Shown piece after piece: positions 54,322 to 63,945 of a stretch of DNA of 64,000 nucleotides (position 1 is its first letter; every line of letters starts with the position of its first letter). The position numbers and the translations under genes were made by a program. The notes beneath the pieces are model-generated. The model did no database searches, had not been told where the DNA came from, and was given only the letters and a program-made list of their open reading frames with translations. The DNA is from Cytobacillus purgationiresistens. Its GTDB lineage: Bacteria > Bacillota > Bacilli > Bacillales > Cytobacillaceae. Where the stretch lies: positions 124,001-188,000 of the forward strand of contig NZ_JAUSUB010000004.1 in assembly GCF_030813235.1 (NCBI RefSeq), given 5' to 3'.

Positions 54322-54363
54322 ATAAAAATCAGGAAAACTCCATCATATCGATAGAGTTTTCCA
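54322..54363 (-). terminator. Terminator of the acyl-CoA dehydrogenase gene
   Basis: GGAAAACTC pairs with GAGTTTTCC on the minus strand around a 13-base loop, followed by TGATTTTT. Confidence 0.78.
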
Positions 54364-54387
54364 TTTGAAGAATATTATACATGTTTA

Positions 54388-55527
54388 TTAACAGCCAATT
54401 TGACGTGCGATGACCATTCGTTGGATTTCTGAGGTTCCTTCCCCTATTTCAGTAAGCTTTCCATCTCGCATATATCTCTCTACATGATAATCCTTCATAT
54501 AACCATAACCACCATGAATTTGAACCGACTGGTCTGTAATTTCCATGCAGATTTCAGATGCATACAGCTTACACATAGATGCTTCTTTAGAAAAAGGTCT
54601 TCCTTGATCTTTCAGCCATGCAGCTTTATACACCATATTCCTTGCCAACTCAATCTTCATTGCCATATCTGCTAACTTAAATTGAATCGCTTGAAAATGG
54701 GATAAAGAACGGCCAAACTGTTGACGTTCCTTTGCATATTTAAGTGCCTTTTCATATGCAGCTTGTGCGATTCCTACTGCCATCGCACCTATGCCTATTC
54801 TTCCGCCATCTAACGTAATCAAGAATTGTTTAAAACCCTCCCCTTTTTTGCCGAGCAGGTGCTCAGCAGGGACGCACACGTCCTCTAAGACAAGCTCAGT
54901 GGTATTGGAAGCATGGAGACCCATTTTTTCATAATTATCAATAACAGAGAACCCTTTAGCATCTGTCGGAACAATAATGGCACTTATTTCTTTTTTCCCA
55001 TTTGTTTCGCCAGTGATAGCTGTTAAGGCCAAGTTCTTTGCATAACTTGCATTTGTAATATAACATTTATTTCCATTTATTACAAACTCTCCATCTTTCT
55101 CCACTGCTGTAGTCCTTGTCCCGCCAGCATCTGAGCCTGCATTAGGCTCTGTCAGTCCAAATGCTCCGAAACTCTCTCCTGTACAAATAGGCACGAGGTA
55201 TTTTTGCTTTTGCTCCTCTGTACCAAAAAGATAAAGTGGTGCTCCTCCCAGTGAGATATGCGCCGAATAAGTAATTCCTGTCGATGCACAAGCTTTACTT
55301 AATTCTTCAGTTACAATTGCAAAACTAATTGTATCAGCACCCGCCCCTCCGTATTCTTCCGGAAAAGGTAGTCCCATTAATCCTAAGCCCGCCATTTTAT
55401 TAAAAACCTCTAATGGAAACTCTTTCGTTCGATCCCTTTCAAGAGCACCCGGTTCAACTTCTTCTATCGCAAATTCACGGATTGTCTTTAAAATCATACG
55501 CTGTTCTGATGTTAAGTCAAAGTTCAT
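54388..55527 (-). CDS. Acyl-CoA dehydrogenase
   Basis: 379-residue FAD-dependent acyl-CoA dehydrogenase (short-chain/butyryl or isobutyryl-type). Signatures GAFGLTEPNAGSDAGG and QIHGGYGYMKDYHVERYMRD, with the Glu base in EIGEGTSEIQ; FAD motifs present. The ATG at 55527 has AGGGGGA 7 bases upstream. It lies between cccA and sigA, where B. subtilis has no such gene. It has its own promoter, palindrome and terminator, so it is a single-gene insertion for fatty or branched-chain acid oxidation. Confidence 0.93.
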   Translation of the reverse strand: MNFDLTSEQRMILKTIREFAIEEVEPGALERDRTKEFPLEVFNKMAGLGLMGLPFPEEYGGAGADTISFAIVTEELSKACASTGITYSAHISLGGAPLYLFGTEEQKQKYLVPICTGESFGAFGLTEPNAGSDAGGTRTTAVEKDGEFVINGNKCYITNASYAKNLALTAITGETNGKKEISAIIVPTDAKGFSVIDNYEKMGLHASNTTELVLEDVCVPAEHLLGKKGEGFKQFLITLDGGRIGIGAMAVGIAQAAYEKALKYAKERQQFGRSLSHFQAIQFKLADMAMKIELARNMVYKAAWLKDQGRPFSKEASMCKLYASEICMEITDQSVQIHGGYGYMKDYHVERYMRDGKLTEIGEGTSEIQRMVIARQIGC

Positions 55528-55541
55528 GAATATCCCCCTTG

Positions 55542-55556
55542 ATACAATATTTGTAT
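55542..55556. promoter_or_regulatory. 15-bp palindrome upstream of the acyl-CoA dehydrogenase
   Basis: ATACAA-TAT-TTGTAT, perfect arms of six. It lies immediately downstream of the predicted start point (~55564) and before the ribosome binding site; a likely repressor operator. Confidence 0.55.
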
Positions 55557-55570
55557 ACGCTTTCATTATT

Positions 55571-55600
55571 ATTATATAGGGAATCATATAATTTTCACAA
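55571..55600 (-). promoter_or_regulatory. Sigma-A promoter of the acyl-CoA dehydrogenase gene
   Basis: TTGTGA and TATAAT with 18 bases between on the minus strand; transcription would begin about 37 bases before the ATG. Confidence 0.6.
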
Positions 55601-55619
55601 GATTTAAAAATTTTTAAAA

Positions 55620-56019
55620 ATATTTTATTATACAAAAATAAAATATTTAATCATTTACCACTAATATTATTTAACTAAGATTCAAAGAAAATCCCTTTAT
55701 ACTTTCACTTTCCTTTACTTCTCTAGCATGAATGAATGTTTAAAATCGTTTTATTAATAAAATAATAATTATAAAAAAAATCTTTCAACTTAATTTTAAA
55801 CACAAAGTCCAGTTTGCAATATAATAAACAATTCAGTAAAATAAGTTTTAAATAGTAGTGGTATTTACTGTTATTTTTTTCTGAAGCGATTGGAAAAAAG
55901 AAATTATATATGGTAGGATTAGAAAAATCAGATACACTTCCATATAATTCAAACATTGAACGAAATGGAAATTCCACTTTTTTACGTATTTTCCAGTGCA
56001 AACGCTTTCCTGTTCCAAT
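55620..56019. other. AT-rich intergenic region upstream of the acyl-CoA dehydrogenase
   Basis: About 400 bases of very AT-rich sequence (long runs of A/T, e.g. AAAATATTTTATTATAC). A 92-codon frame at 55723-56001 is biased to Phe, Tyr, Ile, Asn and Lys, as expected from chance in such DNA, and has no ribosome binding site. I see no RNA gene or repeat family here; the sigA terminator borders it. Confidence 0.4.
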
Positions 56020-56059
56020 AAAAAAATAGCTTACTTCATGGAGAAGTAAACTATTTTTT
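56020..56059 (-). terminator. Terminator of sigA
   Basis: AAAATAG.TTACTTC pairs with GAAGTAA.CTATTTT around ATGGA-type loop, with U-runs on both sides; 20 bases after the sigA stop. Confidence 0.82.
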
Positions 56060-56078
56060 CAGCTGTTCATATCTTATT

Positions 56079-57203
56079 TTATTCTAAGAAATCCTTTAGT
56101 CGCTTGCTTCTGCTTGGATGTCTTAACTTACGCAATGCCTTTGCTTCGATTTGTCGGATACGTTCTCTTGTGACACCGAAAACTTTACCCACTTCTTCAA
56201 GTGTTCTTGTTCGGCCATCATCTAAGCCAAAACGTAGACGAAGAACATTTTCTTCTCTATCTGTAAGTGTATCTAATACATCTTCCAATTGTTCTTTTAA
56301 CAGCTCATATGCCGCATGCTCGGACGGAGATGTTGCATCCTGGTCTTCAATGAAATCTCCAAGATGTGAATCATCCTCTTCACCTATCGGCGTTTCTAAA
56401 GAAACTGGTTCTTGAGCAATTTTTAAAATTTCCCTAACTTTTTCAGGTGTTAAATCCATGTCCTCCGCAATTTCTTCTGGAGATGGTTCACGTCCTAAAT
56501 CTTGAAGGAGTTGACGTTGTACACGAATCAACTTATTGATGGTTTCCACCATATGAACGGGAATACGAATCGTTCTAGCTTGGTCAGCGATCGCTCTCGT
56601 GATTGCTTGACGAATCCACCAAGTAGCATACGTACTAAACTTAAAACCTTTGCGGTAATCGAACTTTTCTACCGCCTTGATCAAGCCCATGTTACCTTCT
56701 TGAATCAAATCAAGGAAGAGCATTCCACGACCAACATATCTTTTGGCGATACTTACAACTAAACGTAGATTGGCTTCAGCTAGACGTCGCTTCGCTTCTT
56801 CATCACCTTGTTCAATTCGATTAGCAAGAGCAATTTCCTCTTCTGCTGTAAGAAGATCTACACGGCCAATCTCTTTCAAATACATGCGTACAGGGTCATT
56901 GATTTTCACCCCAGGAGGTACACTTAAGTCGTTCAAATCAAATTCTTCTTCGTTTTTAGCCAATTGTTGTGGATTTGGATCAGAATCATCATTATCACCA
57001 ACAAGTTCTACACCTTGATCTCCAAGGAATTCATAAAACTCATCCATCTGATGAGAGTCCAATTCGAAGTGGGCCATTCTTTCTGCTATATCGTCATAGG
57101 CGAGAACACCTGTTTTCTTTCCTGTTTCAACAATTTGCTCTTTTACTTGTTCCAGGGTCAACTCTGTATCAACCTCTTTTGAACGGGCCGATTTTTCAGC
57201 CAT
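56079..57203 (-). CDS. sigA: RNA polymerase primary sigma factor SigA
   Basis: 374-residue primary sigma factor. Region 1.1 is short, region 2 contains [20 protein letters not shown] and [14 protein letters not shown] (-10 recognition), region 3 is [12 protein letters not shown] and region 4 is [20 protein letters not shown] (-35 recognition). ATG at 57203 behind GGAGGGGG; the frame upstream (MEGGGQ) comes from the ribosome binding site. Last gene of the macromolecular-synthesis operon yqxD-dnaG-sigA. Identification is firm. Confidence 0.98.
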   Translation of the reverse strand: MAEKSARSKEVDTELTLEQVKEQIVETGKKTGVLAYDDIAERMAHFELDSHQMDEFYEFLGDQGVELVGDNDDSDPNPQQLAKNEEEFDLNDLSVPPGVKINDPVRMYLKEIGRVDLLTAEEEIALANRIEQGDEEAKRRLAEANLRLVVSIAKRYVGRGMLFLDLIQEGNMGLIKAVEKFDYRKGFKFSTYATWWIRQAITRAIADQARTIRIPVHMVETINKLIRVQRQLLQDLGREPSPEEIAEDMDLTPEKVREILKIAQEPVSLETPIGEEDDSHLGDFIEDQDATSPSEHAAYELLKEQLEDVLDTLTDREENVLRLRFGLDDGRTRTLEEVGKVFGVTRERIRQIEAKALRKLRHPSRSKRLKDFLE

Positions 57204-57346
57204 TTGTCCCCCTCCTTCCAAAAAATCACATAAACATGGAACAGCATAAATGTCTGTTATAAATTACTTCTTTTAAAATAAAGACAAATTTATGCAGTCT
57301 ATATAAAAATTAACACGATGCAGTAGTAAGTCCAACTGTTAAAAGT

Positions 57347-59158
57347 CTAAAGCGACTTCCGTAACTGAATAATTTCCATCGCGATTAATGCTGCCTTCGC
57401 ATAATCCTTTTGACGCTCTGCTTCTTTTTCTTCAAGCATTTTTTCTTTTATCATTATCATTTTTGGCTGATTCAACACCTGTTTTATATAATCAGATAAT
57501 TCTTTATCACTTATCTCATTATTTACAGGCATCATTTCGATCTCTGCGACAATCCTTCGCAGTCCGTCATCATTGATAAAATGAATAAATGCACTGACAT
57601 CAGAAGTATGACCGCTTTCATAAAAACCCAATAAATAAGTAAAAATAGCCTGATGCTCATCTATATGAAAAGTACTCCCTTGCAGCAATTCCTGTACTTT
57701 AAAAGCAATATCACCATTAGTTATCATATGTGCGAGCAATCTTCTTTCAGCCGTATGGAATGCAGGTTTTAGCTCGGATGAACGTTGCAGTGACATCATA
57801 TGCTGCTGTTGAACATTACGCTTTTGATTAGGCAATTGCTTCTTTTTCGCATAATAAAGCTGCTTTTGCTGCTCTTTTAAAGCTTCCAAGGAAAGGGAAA
57901 ACTCCGCTGAAAGCTGTCTGAGATAATGATCTCTCTCAACTGCTTTAGTTAAATTGCTGATCTCTTTTAATACTTCTTCGATATACAGGAGGCGATCTCC
58001 TTCATCATTAAGCCTTTTTCCTCTTCGCAAGTAACTCAGCTTAAAGCCCATGAAGGTTAAGCTCGACTCAATGACTTCATTACGAAACTTCTCTTCGCCA
58101 AATTGTCTAATATAATCGTCCGGGTCAAGACCTTCAGGCATTAGAGCTACCCTTACTTGACAGCCTGCATCTGTCAGCATTTCAAGCGCCCTGTTTGCGG
58201 CCTCAATTCCCGCCTTATCGGAGTCATAACAAATCGTGATTGATTGTGCATTCTTTCTTAATAAAGACACATGCTCTTCTGTTAAAGATGTTCCCATGGT
58301 AGCAACACCATTTTCCACACCCGCGCGGTCTGATGCAATCACATCTGCAAACCCTTCAAAAAGAACGGCTTTTTGCAGTTTTTTAATACTGGCTCTCGCC
58401 AATTGAAAATTATATAAAGTTTTACTTTTATTAAAGATTACTGTTTCAGGACTATTTAAATATTTGGGCTCATCGTCCCCTAGAGATCTTCCTGAAAAAG
58501 CAATCGTATTCCCCTTGCGATTCATAATTGGAAACATAATGCGATGGCGAAAGCGATCAAAATGGCTATCGTCCTTCTCCCGCTTAATAATCAGCCCCGC
58601 ACGCTCCATTATTTCTGGTTTATACTTTCGCTTGAGTAAAAATTTTGAAACAAAATCCCATGAGTTAAGCGAATAACCAATTTGGAATTTTACGATGGAC
58701 TCCATTGTAAATCCGCGATTTAATAAATATTCCAATGCGGGCTGACCATCCTTTGTATTGATTAGCAAATGATGGTAGAATTTACGTAAAAGCTCATGAG
58801 CTTCTATCATTTGCTGAATGTCAGGAGAAACTGTCTTTGATTGATTCATTAGGGCAGAATCTATATCCAGCTTAACATTTCCTTTTTCAGCAAGCTTCAA
58901 TGCTGCCTCCTGAAAGGAGTAACCTTCCAGATCCATTAGAAACGAAAAGATATCCCCACCAGCATGGCAACCGAAACAGTGGTAAATTTGCTTATCTGGC
59001 GAAACAGAGAATGATGGTGTATTTTCACCATGAAATGGACAAAGTCCAAAATAATTTCTTCCTTGCTTCGTCAAACTTACATGGTCACCCACAACATCTA
59101 CAATATCTACAGATTGTCTAATTTCGTTTATTTTTTCCTCAGCAATACGCTCCGCCAT
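57347..59158 (-). CDS. dnaG: DNA primase
   Basis: 603-residue primase. CHC2 zinc finger CPFHGENTPSFSVSPDKQI..HCFGCHAGGD at the N-terminus, RNA polymerase core with the Toprim motifs LFEGFADVIAS and CYDSDKAG, and a C-terminal helicase-binding domain (from ~residue 450). It makes RNA primers with DnaB/DnaC. 143 bases separate it from sigA; I see no clear promoter in that gap. Confidence 0.97.
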   Translation of the reverse strand: MAERIAEEKINEIRQSVDIVDVVGDHVSLTKQGRNYFGLCPFHGENTPSFSVSPDKQIYHCFGCHAGGDIFSFLMDLEGYSFQEAALKLAEKGNVKLDIDSALMNQSKTVSPDIQQMIEAHELLRKFYHHLLINTKDGQPALEYLLNRGFTMESIVKFQIGYSLNSWDFVSKFLLKRKYKPEIMERAGLIIKREKDDSHFDRFRHRIMFPIMNRKGNTIAFSGRSLGDDEPKYLNSPETVIFNKSKTLYNFQLARASIKKLQKAVLFEGFADVIASDRAGVENGVATMGTSLTEEHVSLLRKNAQSITICYDSDKAGIEAANRALEMLTDAGCQVRVALMPEGLDPDDYIRQFGEEKFRNEVIESSLTFMGFKLSYLRRGKRLNDEGDRLLYIEEVLKEISNLTKAVERDHYLRQLSAEFSLSLEALKEQQKQLYYAKKKQLPNQKRNVQQQHMMSLQRSSELKPAFHTAERRLLAHMITNGDIAFKVQELLQGSTFHIDEHQAIFTYLLGFYESGHTSDVSAFIHFINDDGLRRIVAEIEMMPVNNEISDKELSDYIKQVLNQPKMIMIKEKMLEEKEAERQKDYAKAALIAMEIIQLRKSL

Positions 59159-59201
59159 AAAACAACTCTCCCGCTACATTAGAGGTATTCTAGAAAAATT
59201 C

Positions 59202-59645
59202 CTAAATTCCTTCAAAATTCGACAATATTTTTGCCAACTGATCAACAAACCTTCGTCGATCTTCTGCTTTATAAGGTTTTGGTCCCTTTCCATAAACGCC
59301 TCTTCTTCGTGCTTTTGCAGATAAGTATCTCATATCCAAGGCTGTATGGATTTGACTCTCTTCGTATAAATTCCCCTTTGGTGATAATACGTAAACACCA
59401 TTAAGTAAAAGAGTAGATGCAAGGCCAATATCCTGCGTTACGACCACATCCCCTGCTTTCACATGATTCATGATATATAAATCAACAGCTTCTTTAGTTG
59501 AATCCACAAACTTCCAAGCTGTGTCACTTAAATCATTCTTCATATGTGCATAGGAGGCAACAAATAGAACAGGGACCGAAAACGCATCAGCCATTTCGAC
59601 AATTTCACTTTTTACAGGACAAGAATCTGCATCAACCAATATCAT
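59202..59645 (-). CDS. yqxD: YqxD family protein (DUF188)
   Basis: 147-residue DUF188/YaiI family protein, fold related to PIN-like nucleases. It starts MILVDADSCPVKSEIVE and has the conserved GDVVVTQDIGLAS motif with Asp residues in a metal-site pattern, and GVYGKGPKPY near the end. Function unknown. First gene of the yqxD-dnaG-sigA cluster, 43 bases before dnaG. Confidence 0.9.
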   Translation of the reverse strand: MILVDADSCPVKSEIVEMADAFSVPVLFVASYAHMKNDLSDTAWKFVDSTKEAVDLYIMNHVKAGDVVVTQDIGLASTLLLNGVYVLSPKGNLYEESQIHTALDMRYLSAKARRRGVYGKGPKPYKAEDRRRFVDQLAKILSNFEGI

Positions 59646-59924
59646 TGGTTTGTCTAATGTTCTTATAATTCTACATCACTCCGCATATTCCTTCTTTCAA
59701 AAGATAACTTTTATCTGAAATCAATGTCGAATTTTTTTTAAACCGAAACCTTGACTTCTCTCAATAAATAGTTTATTCGTTAAAAGTCAAGTCTAAACCT
59801 ATTATGGTACATTTTTTATCACAATTTTTTATTATAGTATATGAACAGTATAATTTCCAGAGATTCTACTTCTAATAACCATTTTACAGAAAATTAAAAT
59901 TACAATATCTAAGTAAACCAAAAA

Positions 59925-60030
59925 TTGTGCGAGTGGCTTGCCCAGAACAATAACCTAACACGAACTGGCTTTTTACCTTCTCGCTAGTTTAACTAAAGAC
60001 CTCGAGCCCCATAGCGGAGCTAGACAAGAA
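59925..60030. repeat. Structured interspersed repeat (degenerate copy)
   Basis: Right end AAAGACCTCGAGCCCCATAG then GGAGCTAGACA matches the family at 16763; the left end (GAGTGGCTTGCCCAG) is diverged. An inner stem AACTGGC/GCTAGTT remains. The copy lies beside the terminator of yqfL; the rest of the 413-base gap up to yqxD has only AT-rich DNA. Confidence 0.6.
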
Positions 60031-60060
60031 AAATGCACATAATCAAGATCATTATGTGCT
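60029..60060 (-). terminator. Terminator of the ccpN-yqfL operon
   Basis: GCACATAAT pairs with ATTATGTGC on the minus strand, followed by ATTTTTC. The stem overlaps the yqfL stop codon. Confidence 0.7.
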
Positions 60061-60877
60061 AATCTTTAAGCAATCCTCTGCGATAATGATTTAAAACTAA
60101 ATTCGCTGTTTCTTCCACTGCTTTATTTGTTACATCGATAACCGGACAATTGATTTTCTCCACAATCTTTTCAAAATAAGAAATTTCTTCTCTTATCCGC
60201 TCAATATTCGCATAGCTTGCACTGTCGCTAAGACCTAAGGATATCAGCCTTTCCCGACGGATTTGATTGAGCTTTTCTGGACTGATTTTCAATCCGAAGC
60301 ATTTTTCCGGCGGTACAAGAAACAACTCTTCCGGAGGATCAACCTCAGGTACTAAAGGCACATTTGCCACCTTTAATCTCTTATGTGCTAAATATTGAGA
60401 TAGAGGAGTTTTTGATGTCCTTGATACACCAACAAGGACAATATCCGCCTTTAGAATCCCTCTTGGGTCTCGGCCGTCATCATATTTCACAGCAAATTCA
60501 ATTGCCTCTATCTTTTTAAAGTAATCATCATCAAGCTTTCTGACAATGCCTGGTTCAAAGAGCGGCTCTTTGCCGCAAATAGATTGAATTTGATCCATGA
60601 TCGGACCGATAATGTCATAAGCAAATATATGTTCTTTCTTAGCTTGTTCATATACATGCTTGCGTATTTCAGGCTTCACCAGTGTGTAAGCAATCATTCC
60701 ATTGTCCAGCTTTGCCAAAGCTATGACTTCATCAATATGCGAGATATCCTCTACATAAGGAAAGCGCTTGATTGTCGCATCCCCATTATTAAATTGGCTG
60801 ATAGCTGCCTTGGTAACAAGTTCAGCTGTTTCTCCGACAGAATCGGAAACAACATAGATGATCGGCATTTTTCCCAT
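60059..60877 (-). CDS. yqfL: Pyruvate, phosphate dikinase regulatory protein (YqfL)
   Basis: 272-residue PPDK regulatory protein family (DUF299). P-loop-like motif [15 protein letters not shown] and the starting segment [15 protein letters not shown] identify it. It acts as ADP-dependent kinase/Pi-dependent phosphorylase on PPDK or PEP synthase. It is co-transcribed with ccpN (32-base gap), in agreement with its known role with CcpN in gluconeogenesis control in B. subtilis. Confidence 0.93.
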   Translation of the reverse strand: MGKMPIIYVVSDSVGETAELVTKAAISQFNNGDATIKRFPYVEDISHIDEVIALAKLDNGMIAYTLVKPEIRKHVYEQAKKEHIFAYDIIGPIMDQIQSICGKEPLFEPGIVRKLDDDYFKKIEAIEFAVKYDDGRDPRGILKADIVLVGVSRTSKTPLSQYLAHKRLKVANVPLVPEVDPPEELFLVPPEKCFGLKISPEKLNQIRRERLISLGLSDSASYANIERIREEISYFEKIVEKINCPVIDVTNKAVEETANLVLNHYRRGLLKD

Positions 60878-60909
60878 CCCTCAACATCATCTCCTCTAGT
60901 TTCAAACAA

Positions 60910-61542
60910 TTAATGATCGCCAGCAAGAGCGACAAAGGCTTTAGTCAAGTTTGTTTTTGTAATCCTGCCTATCACTTCAAAGCCTTTATCTGTTTCTCTT
61001 ACAATTGGCATGCCATCTATTTGCTTATCAATTAGTTTCTGAGCAATATCAATTAGAAGATCTTCCTTCTTGCACATCGTAATATTAGGCATTCTTGTCA
61101 TGATAATATTAACTGGAATCGCTGTTAACTCTTGTTTTCCAATGCTTGCACGCAACAGGTCTTTACGTGACAGCACGCCTACCAAATGCGATTCCTTATC
61201 GACTACGAATAGTGTGCCTACATCTTCTAAAAACATTGTCACAATCGCATCATACACAGAAGCACTTTCACTGACTACCACTGGGATTGATTGATAGTCC
61301 TTTACGTAAAGCTTTTTCATATTTTCAGTTAACAGCTGTGCACCTGTTTTCCCTGTATAAAAATACCCGACTCGGGGCCTTGCATCCAAAAAACCTGCCA
61401 TTGTTAAAATAGCTAAATCCGGTCTTAATGTTGCACGCGTTAAATTCAGCCTGTCAGCAATATGTTCTCCAGTTATTGGGCCATTCTCTTTAACAATCTC
61501 TAAAATTTTATCCTGCCTTTTATTTAATTCGATTGTACTCAC
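60910..61542 (-). CDS. ccpN: Catabolite control repressor of gluconeogenic genes CcpN
   Basis: 210-residue regulator: N-terminal winged HTH (IELNKRQDKILEIVKENG, HIADRLNLTRATLRPDL) and two CBS domains that bind adenine nucleotides (SVYDAIVTMFLEDVGTLFVV, LIDIAQKLIDKQIDGMPIV). It represses gapB and pckA and the small RNA SR1 in B. subtilis. The GTG at 61542 matches the homologue start (VSTIEL); 61545 is possible. AAGGTGG overlaps the start, so the ribosome binding site spacing is short. Confidence 0.94.
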   Translation of the reverse strand: MSTIELNKRQDKILEIVKENGPITGEHIADRLNLTRATLRPDLAILTMAGFLDARPRVGYFYTGKTGAQLLTENMKKLYVKDYQSIPVVVSESASVYDAIVTMFLEDVGTLFVVDKESHLVGVLSRKDLLRASIGKQELTAIPVNIIMTRMPNITMCKKEDLLIDIAQKLIDKQIDGMPIVRETDKGFEVIGRITKTNLTKAFVALAGDH

Positions 61543-61545
61543 CAC

Positions 61546-61872
61546 CTTAAATTAAAGCTTTCATTTTTAAGTACTTGAAAGCACCTTGAAAAACCGTGAG
61601 CCTGATACATGGCTATGGATAGTAGGAAGCACTTGAATGACGTATCTTATTATAGTCGATGCTATTTTCTTATCCAACAGCATAAATAAGGTTATACTTT
61701 TATATAATTATTATATACTAATTAAATGAAATGAAAAGAATTTGCTTTTTTAAAGTGAATGAGAAGACATATCTCGTCGTCTTCAAATAATCGGAAAGAG
61801 TCTGTCGGCAGAAAGACAGACTCTTTACTTATTCTATTACATATAACAGATAAAATGCGAACAATATGCTTG
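61546..61872. other. Intergenic region between ccpN and glyS
   Basis: About 330 bases without a gene. It holds the hairpin at 61794-61832 and an AT-rich stretch (61680-61740) upstream of ccpN that should contain its promoter, but I could not fix -35 and -10 boxes with confidence. Confidence 0.5.
61794..61832 (-). terminator. Probable terminator of glyQ-glyS
   Basis: AAAGAGTCTGTC pairs with GACAGACTCTTT around an 8-base loop; the U-run is weak on the minus side. Confidence 0.55.
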
Positions 61873-63945
61873 TTATTTCACAAGTATTGTATTCATATTC
61901 GCAAATGATTGAATGGATTTTGCCATTCTTGCCATCAGGCTTAACCGGTTGGCGCGAATTGCCTCATCATCAGCCATAACCATCGTATGCTCAAAATATG
62001 CATCTATCTCAGGCTTCATTGAAACAAGCAGTGAAAAGGCTTCACGTTCAGAAACATTCTGTTGAAGTTCCTTTTCTACATGTAAAACTTTTTCATATAA
62101 ATGCTTTTCGAAATCATTTTCAAACAATTTGATGTTCACTTCACCAATCTCTTCTGCTTTTGAAGAAATATTAATAATTCGGCTCAAAGCCTCCACGCTT
62201 TCTTTGAAGCCCTCTGAATCCTTTTCTTGACTAAGTACTTCCGCACGTTTAATAAGTGCAGGAATCGAGCCAATCTCATTTTCTAATACAGCATCAATTA
62301 AGTCATATCTAATATGCTTCTCTTGCAAAATATATTTCAATCTGAGTTTAAAGAATGATATCAATTCAGCAGAAATAGCTTCCTTGTTACTTTTGTTAAT
62401 GCTTGCTGCCTCAGTAAGCGCAATCGCCATTTCTGCAAACTCCTCAAGATTAATATGCCAATTCTGATCTAATAACGTTTGAGCAATACCTGCCGCTTGA
62501 CGGCGGAGGGCATATGGATCTTGTGATCCGCTTGGAATAATTCCAATTGCAAAGCAAGAAGCAATCGTATCCATTTTTTCAGCTATAGATAATACAGCAC
62601 CTACTTTTGAAGGGGCAGTATCATCTTCAGCATTTCTCGGCATATAATGCTCATTTATCGCCTTGGCAACGCCTTCTCTTTCGCCTTTTTGAAGGGCGTA
62701 TTTTTCACCCATAAAGCCTTGCAATTCAGGGAATTCGTATACCATATTTGATACCAGGTCAAATTTGGATATTTCCGCTGCACGGTCAGCGTCAGATTTT
62801 TCTTCATCACTAAGGGATAAATACTCACTTAATTGATTGGTGAGTTGGCGCACACGATTAACTTTCTCAGCTAAAGTGCCTATTTCTTCATGATAGACAA
62901 TCTTCTCAAGCTTCGCTAAGGATGTATCAATCTCTGTTCTTTGATCTTCTTTATAGAAAAAGTCTGCATCAGAAAGCCTTGCTCTTAAGACTTTTTCATT
63001 CCCTTTAGCTACCGTTTCAAGATGCTCGTGTCCTCCATTTCGTACCGTCACGAAAAATGGCAGCAATGTCCCTTCTGGAGACTTAACAGGGAAGTAACGT
63101 TGATGCTCTTTCATTGATGTAATTAATACTTCATCTGGAAGCTCAAGATATTCTTCCTCAAATCGGCCAAATAACGCAGTTGGATATTCAACTAAATTCG
63201 TTACCTCTTCTAATAAATCATCATCGACTGGAATAATCCACTTCTGGTCTTCTTCAATTCTTTTCAATTGAGTCAGAATTGCTTCCTTACGTTCGCTGGC
63301 ATCAGCAATAACATACTGCCCTAAAAGTGCCCTCACATATTCCTTAGGCTCTTTCACTTCAATCGTACTCCCTAGGAAACGATGACCGCGTGTCCGATTG
63401 GAGGCTTCTACACCTGTGATTTCGAATGGGATGATATCTGTACCAAATAAAGCTGCTATCCACTTAATAGGCCTTACATAGCGAAGCTCTTGATTTGCCC
63501 AACGCATATTTTTAGGAAAAGTCATGGCTGTAATAATATGCTTTAATTCTGGCAATAAAGCTTTTGTATCTTGACCTTTTGTAAACTTCTTCACGTGCAC
63601 ATATTCGATGCCATTTACTTCTTTAAAGTAAATATCATCTGTGCTTACACCTTGTCCACGGCTAAAACCGATTGCTGCTTTTGTCCATTCCCCTTGCTCA
63701 TTTAAGGCAATCTTTCTTGCTGGACCTTTTGCTTCTTCATAAATGTCATCCTGTGATTCATTGATTCCTTCTACGAGTACAGCAAGACGGCGCGGAGATG
63801 AGAAGGCATCAATATGATCAAAGCTCACTTTCTTTTCAAGAAGCCAAGCCTGCACCTTATCAGATAGCTGATTCATTGAGCTTGTTACAAACCTTGCCGG
63901 CATTTCTTCTAATCCTATTTCTAAAAGGAGATCCTTCTTAGTCAC
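61873..63945 (-). CDS. glyS: Glycyl-tRNA synthetase beta subunit
   Basis: 690-residue beta chain of the alpha2beta2 glycyl-tRNA synthetase. Starts with GTG at 63945 (MTKKDLLLEIGLEEMPARF), with the motif KNMRWANQELRYVRPIKWI near residue 145 and a HD-like domain followed by a DALR anticodon-binding end. It ligates glycine to tRNA with GlyQ. The start overlaps the last 8 bases of glyQ. Confidence 0.97.
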   Translation of the reverse strand: MTKKDLLLEIGLEEMPARFVTSSMNQLSDKVQAWLLEKKVSFDHIDAFSSPRRLAVLVEGINESQDDIYEEAKGPARKIALNEQGEWTKAAIGFSRGQGVSTDDIYFKEVNGIEYVHVKKFTKGQDTKALLPELKHIITAMTFPKNMRWANQELRYVRPIKWIAALFGTDIIPFEITGVEASNRTRGHRFLGSTIEVKEPKEYVRALLGQYVIADASERKEAILTQLKRIEEDQKWIIPVDDDLLEEVTNLVEYPTALFGRFEEEYLELPDEVLITSMKEHQRYFPVKSPEGTLLPFFVTVRNGGHEHLETVAKGNEKVLRARLSDADFFYKEDQRTEIDTSLAKLEKIVYHEEIGTLAEKVNRVRQLTNQLSEYLSLSDEEKSDADRAAEISKFDLVSNMVYEFPELQGFMGEKYALQKGEREGVAKAINEHYMPRNAEDDTAPSKVGAVLSIAEKMDTIASCFAIGIIPSGSQDPYALRRQAAGIAQTLLDQNWHINLEEFAEMAIALTEAASINKSNKEAISAELISFFKLRLKYILQEKHIRYDLIDAVLENEIGSIPALIKRAEVLSQEKDSEGFKESVEALSRIINISSKAEEIGEVNIKLFENDFEKHLYEKVLHVEKELQQNVSEREAFSLLVSMKPEIDAYFEHTMVMADDEAIRANRLSLMARMAKSIQSFANMNTILVK

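Noticed and set aside
55723-56001. 92-codon minus-strand frame in the AT-rich region
   Set aside because: Composition (Phe, Tyr, Ile, Lys, Asn) is what AT-rich random DNA gives; no ribosome binding site or homologous look.
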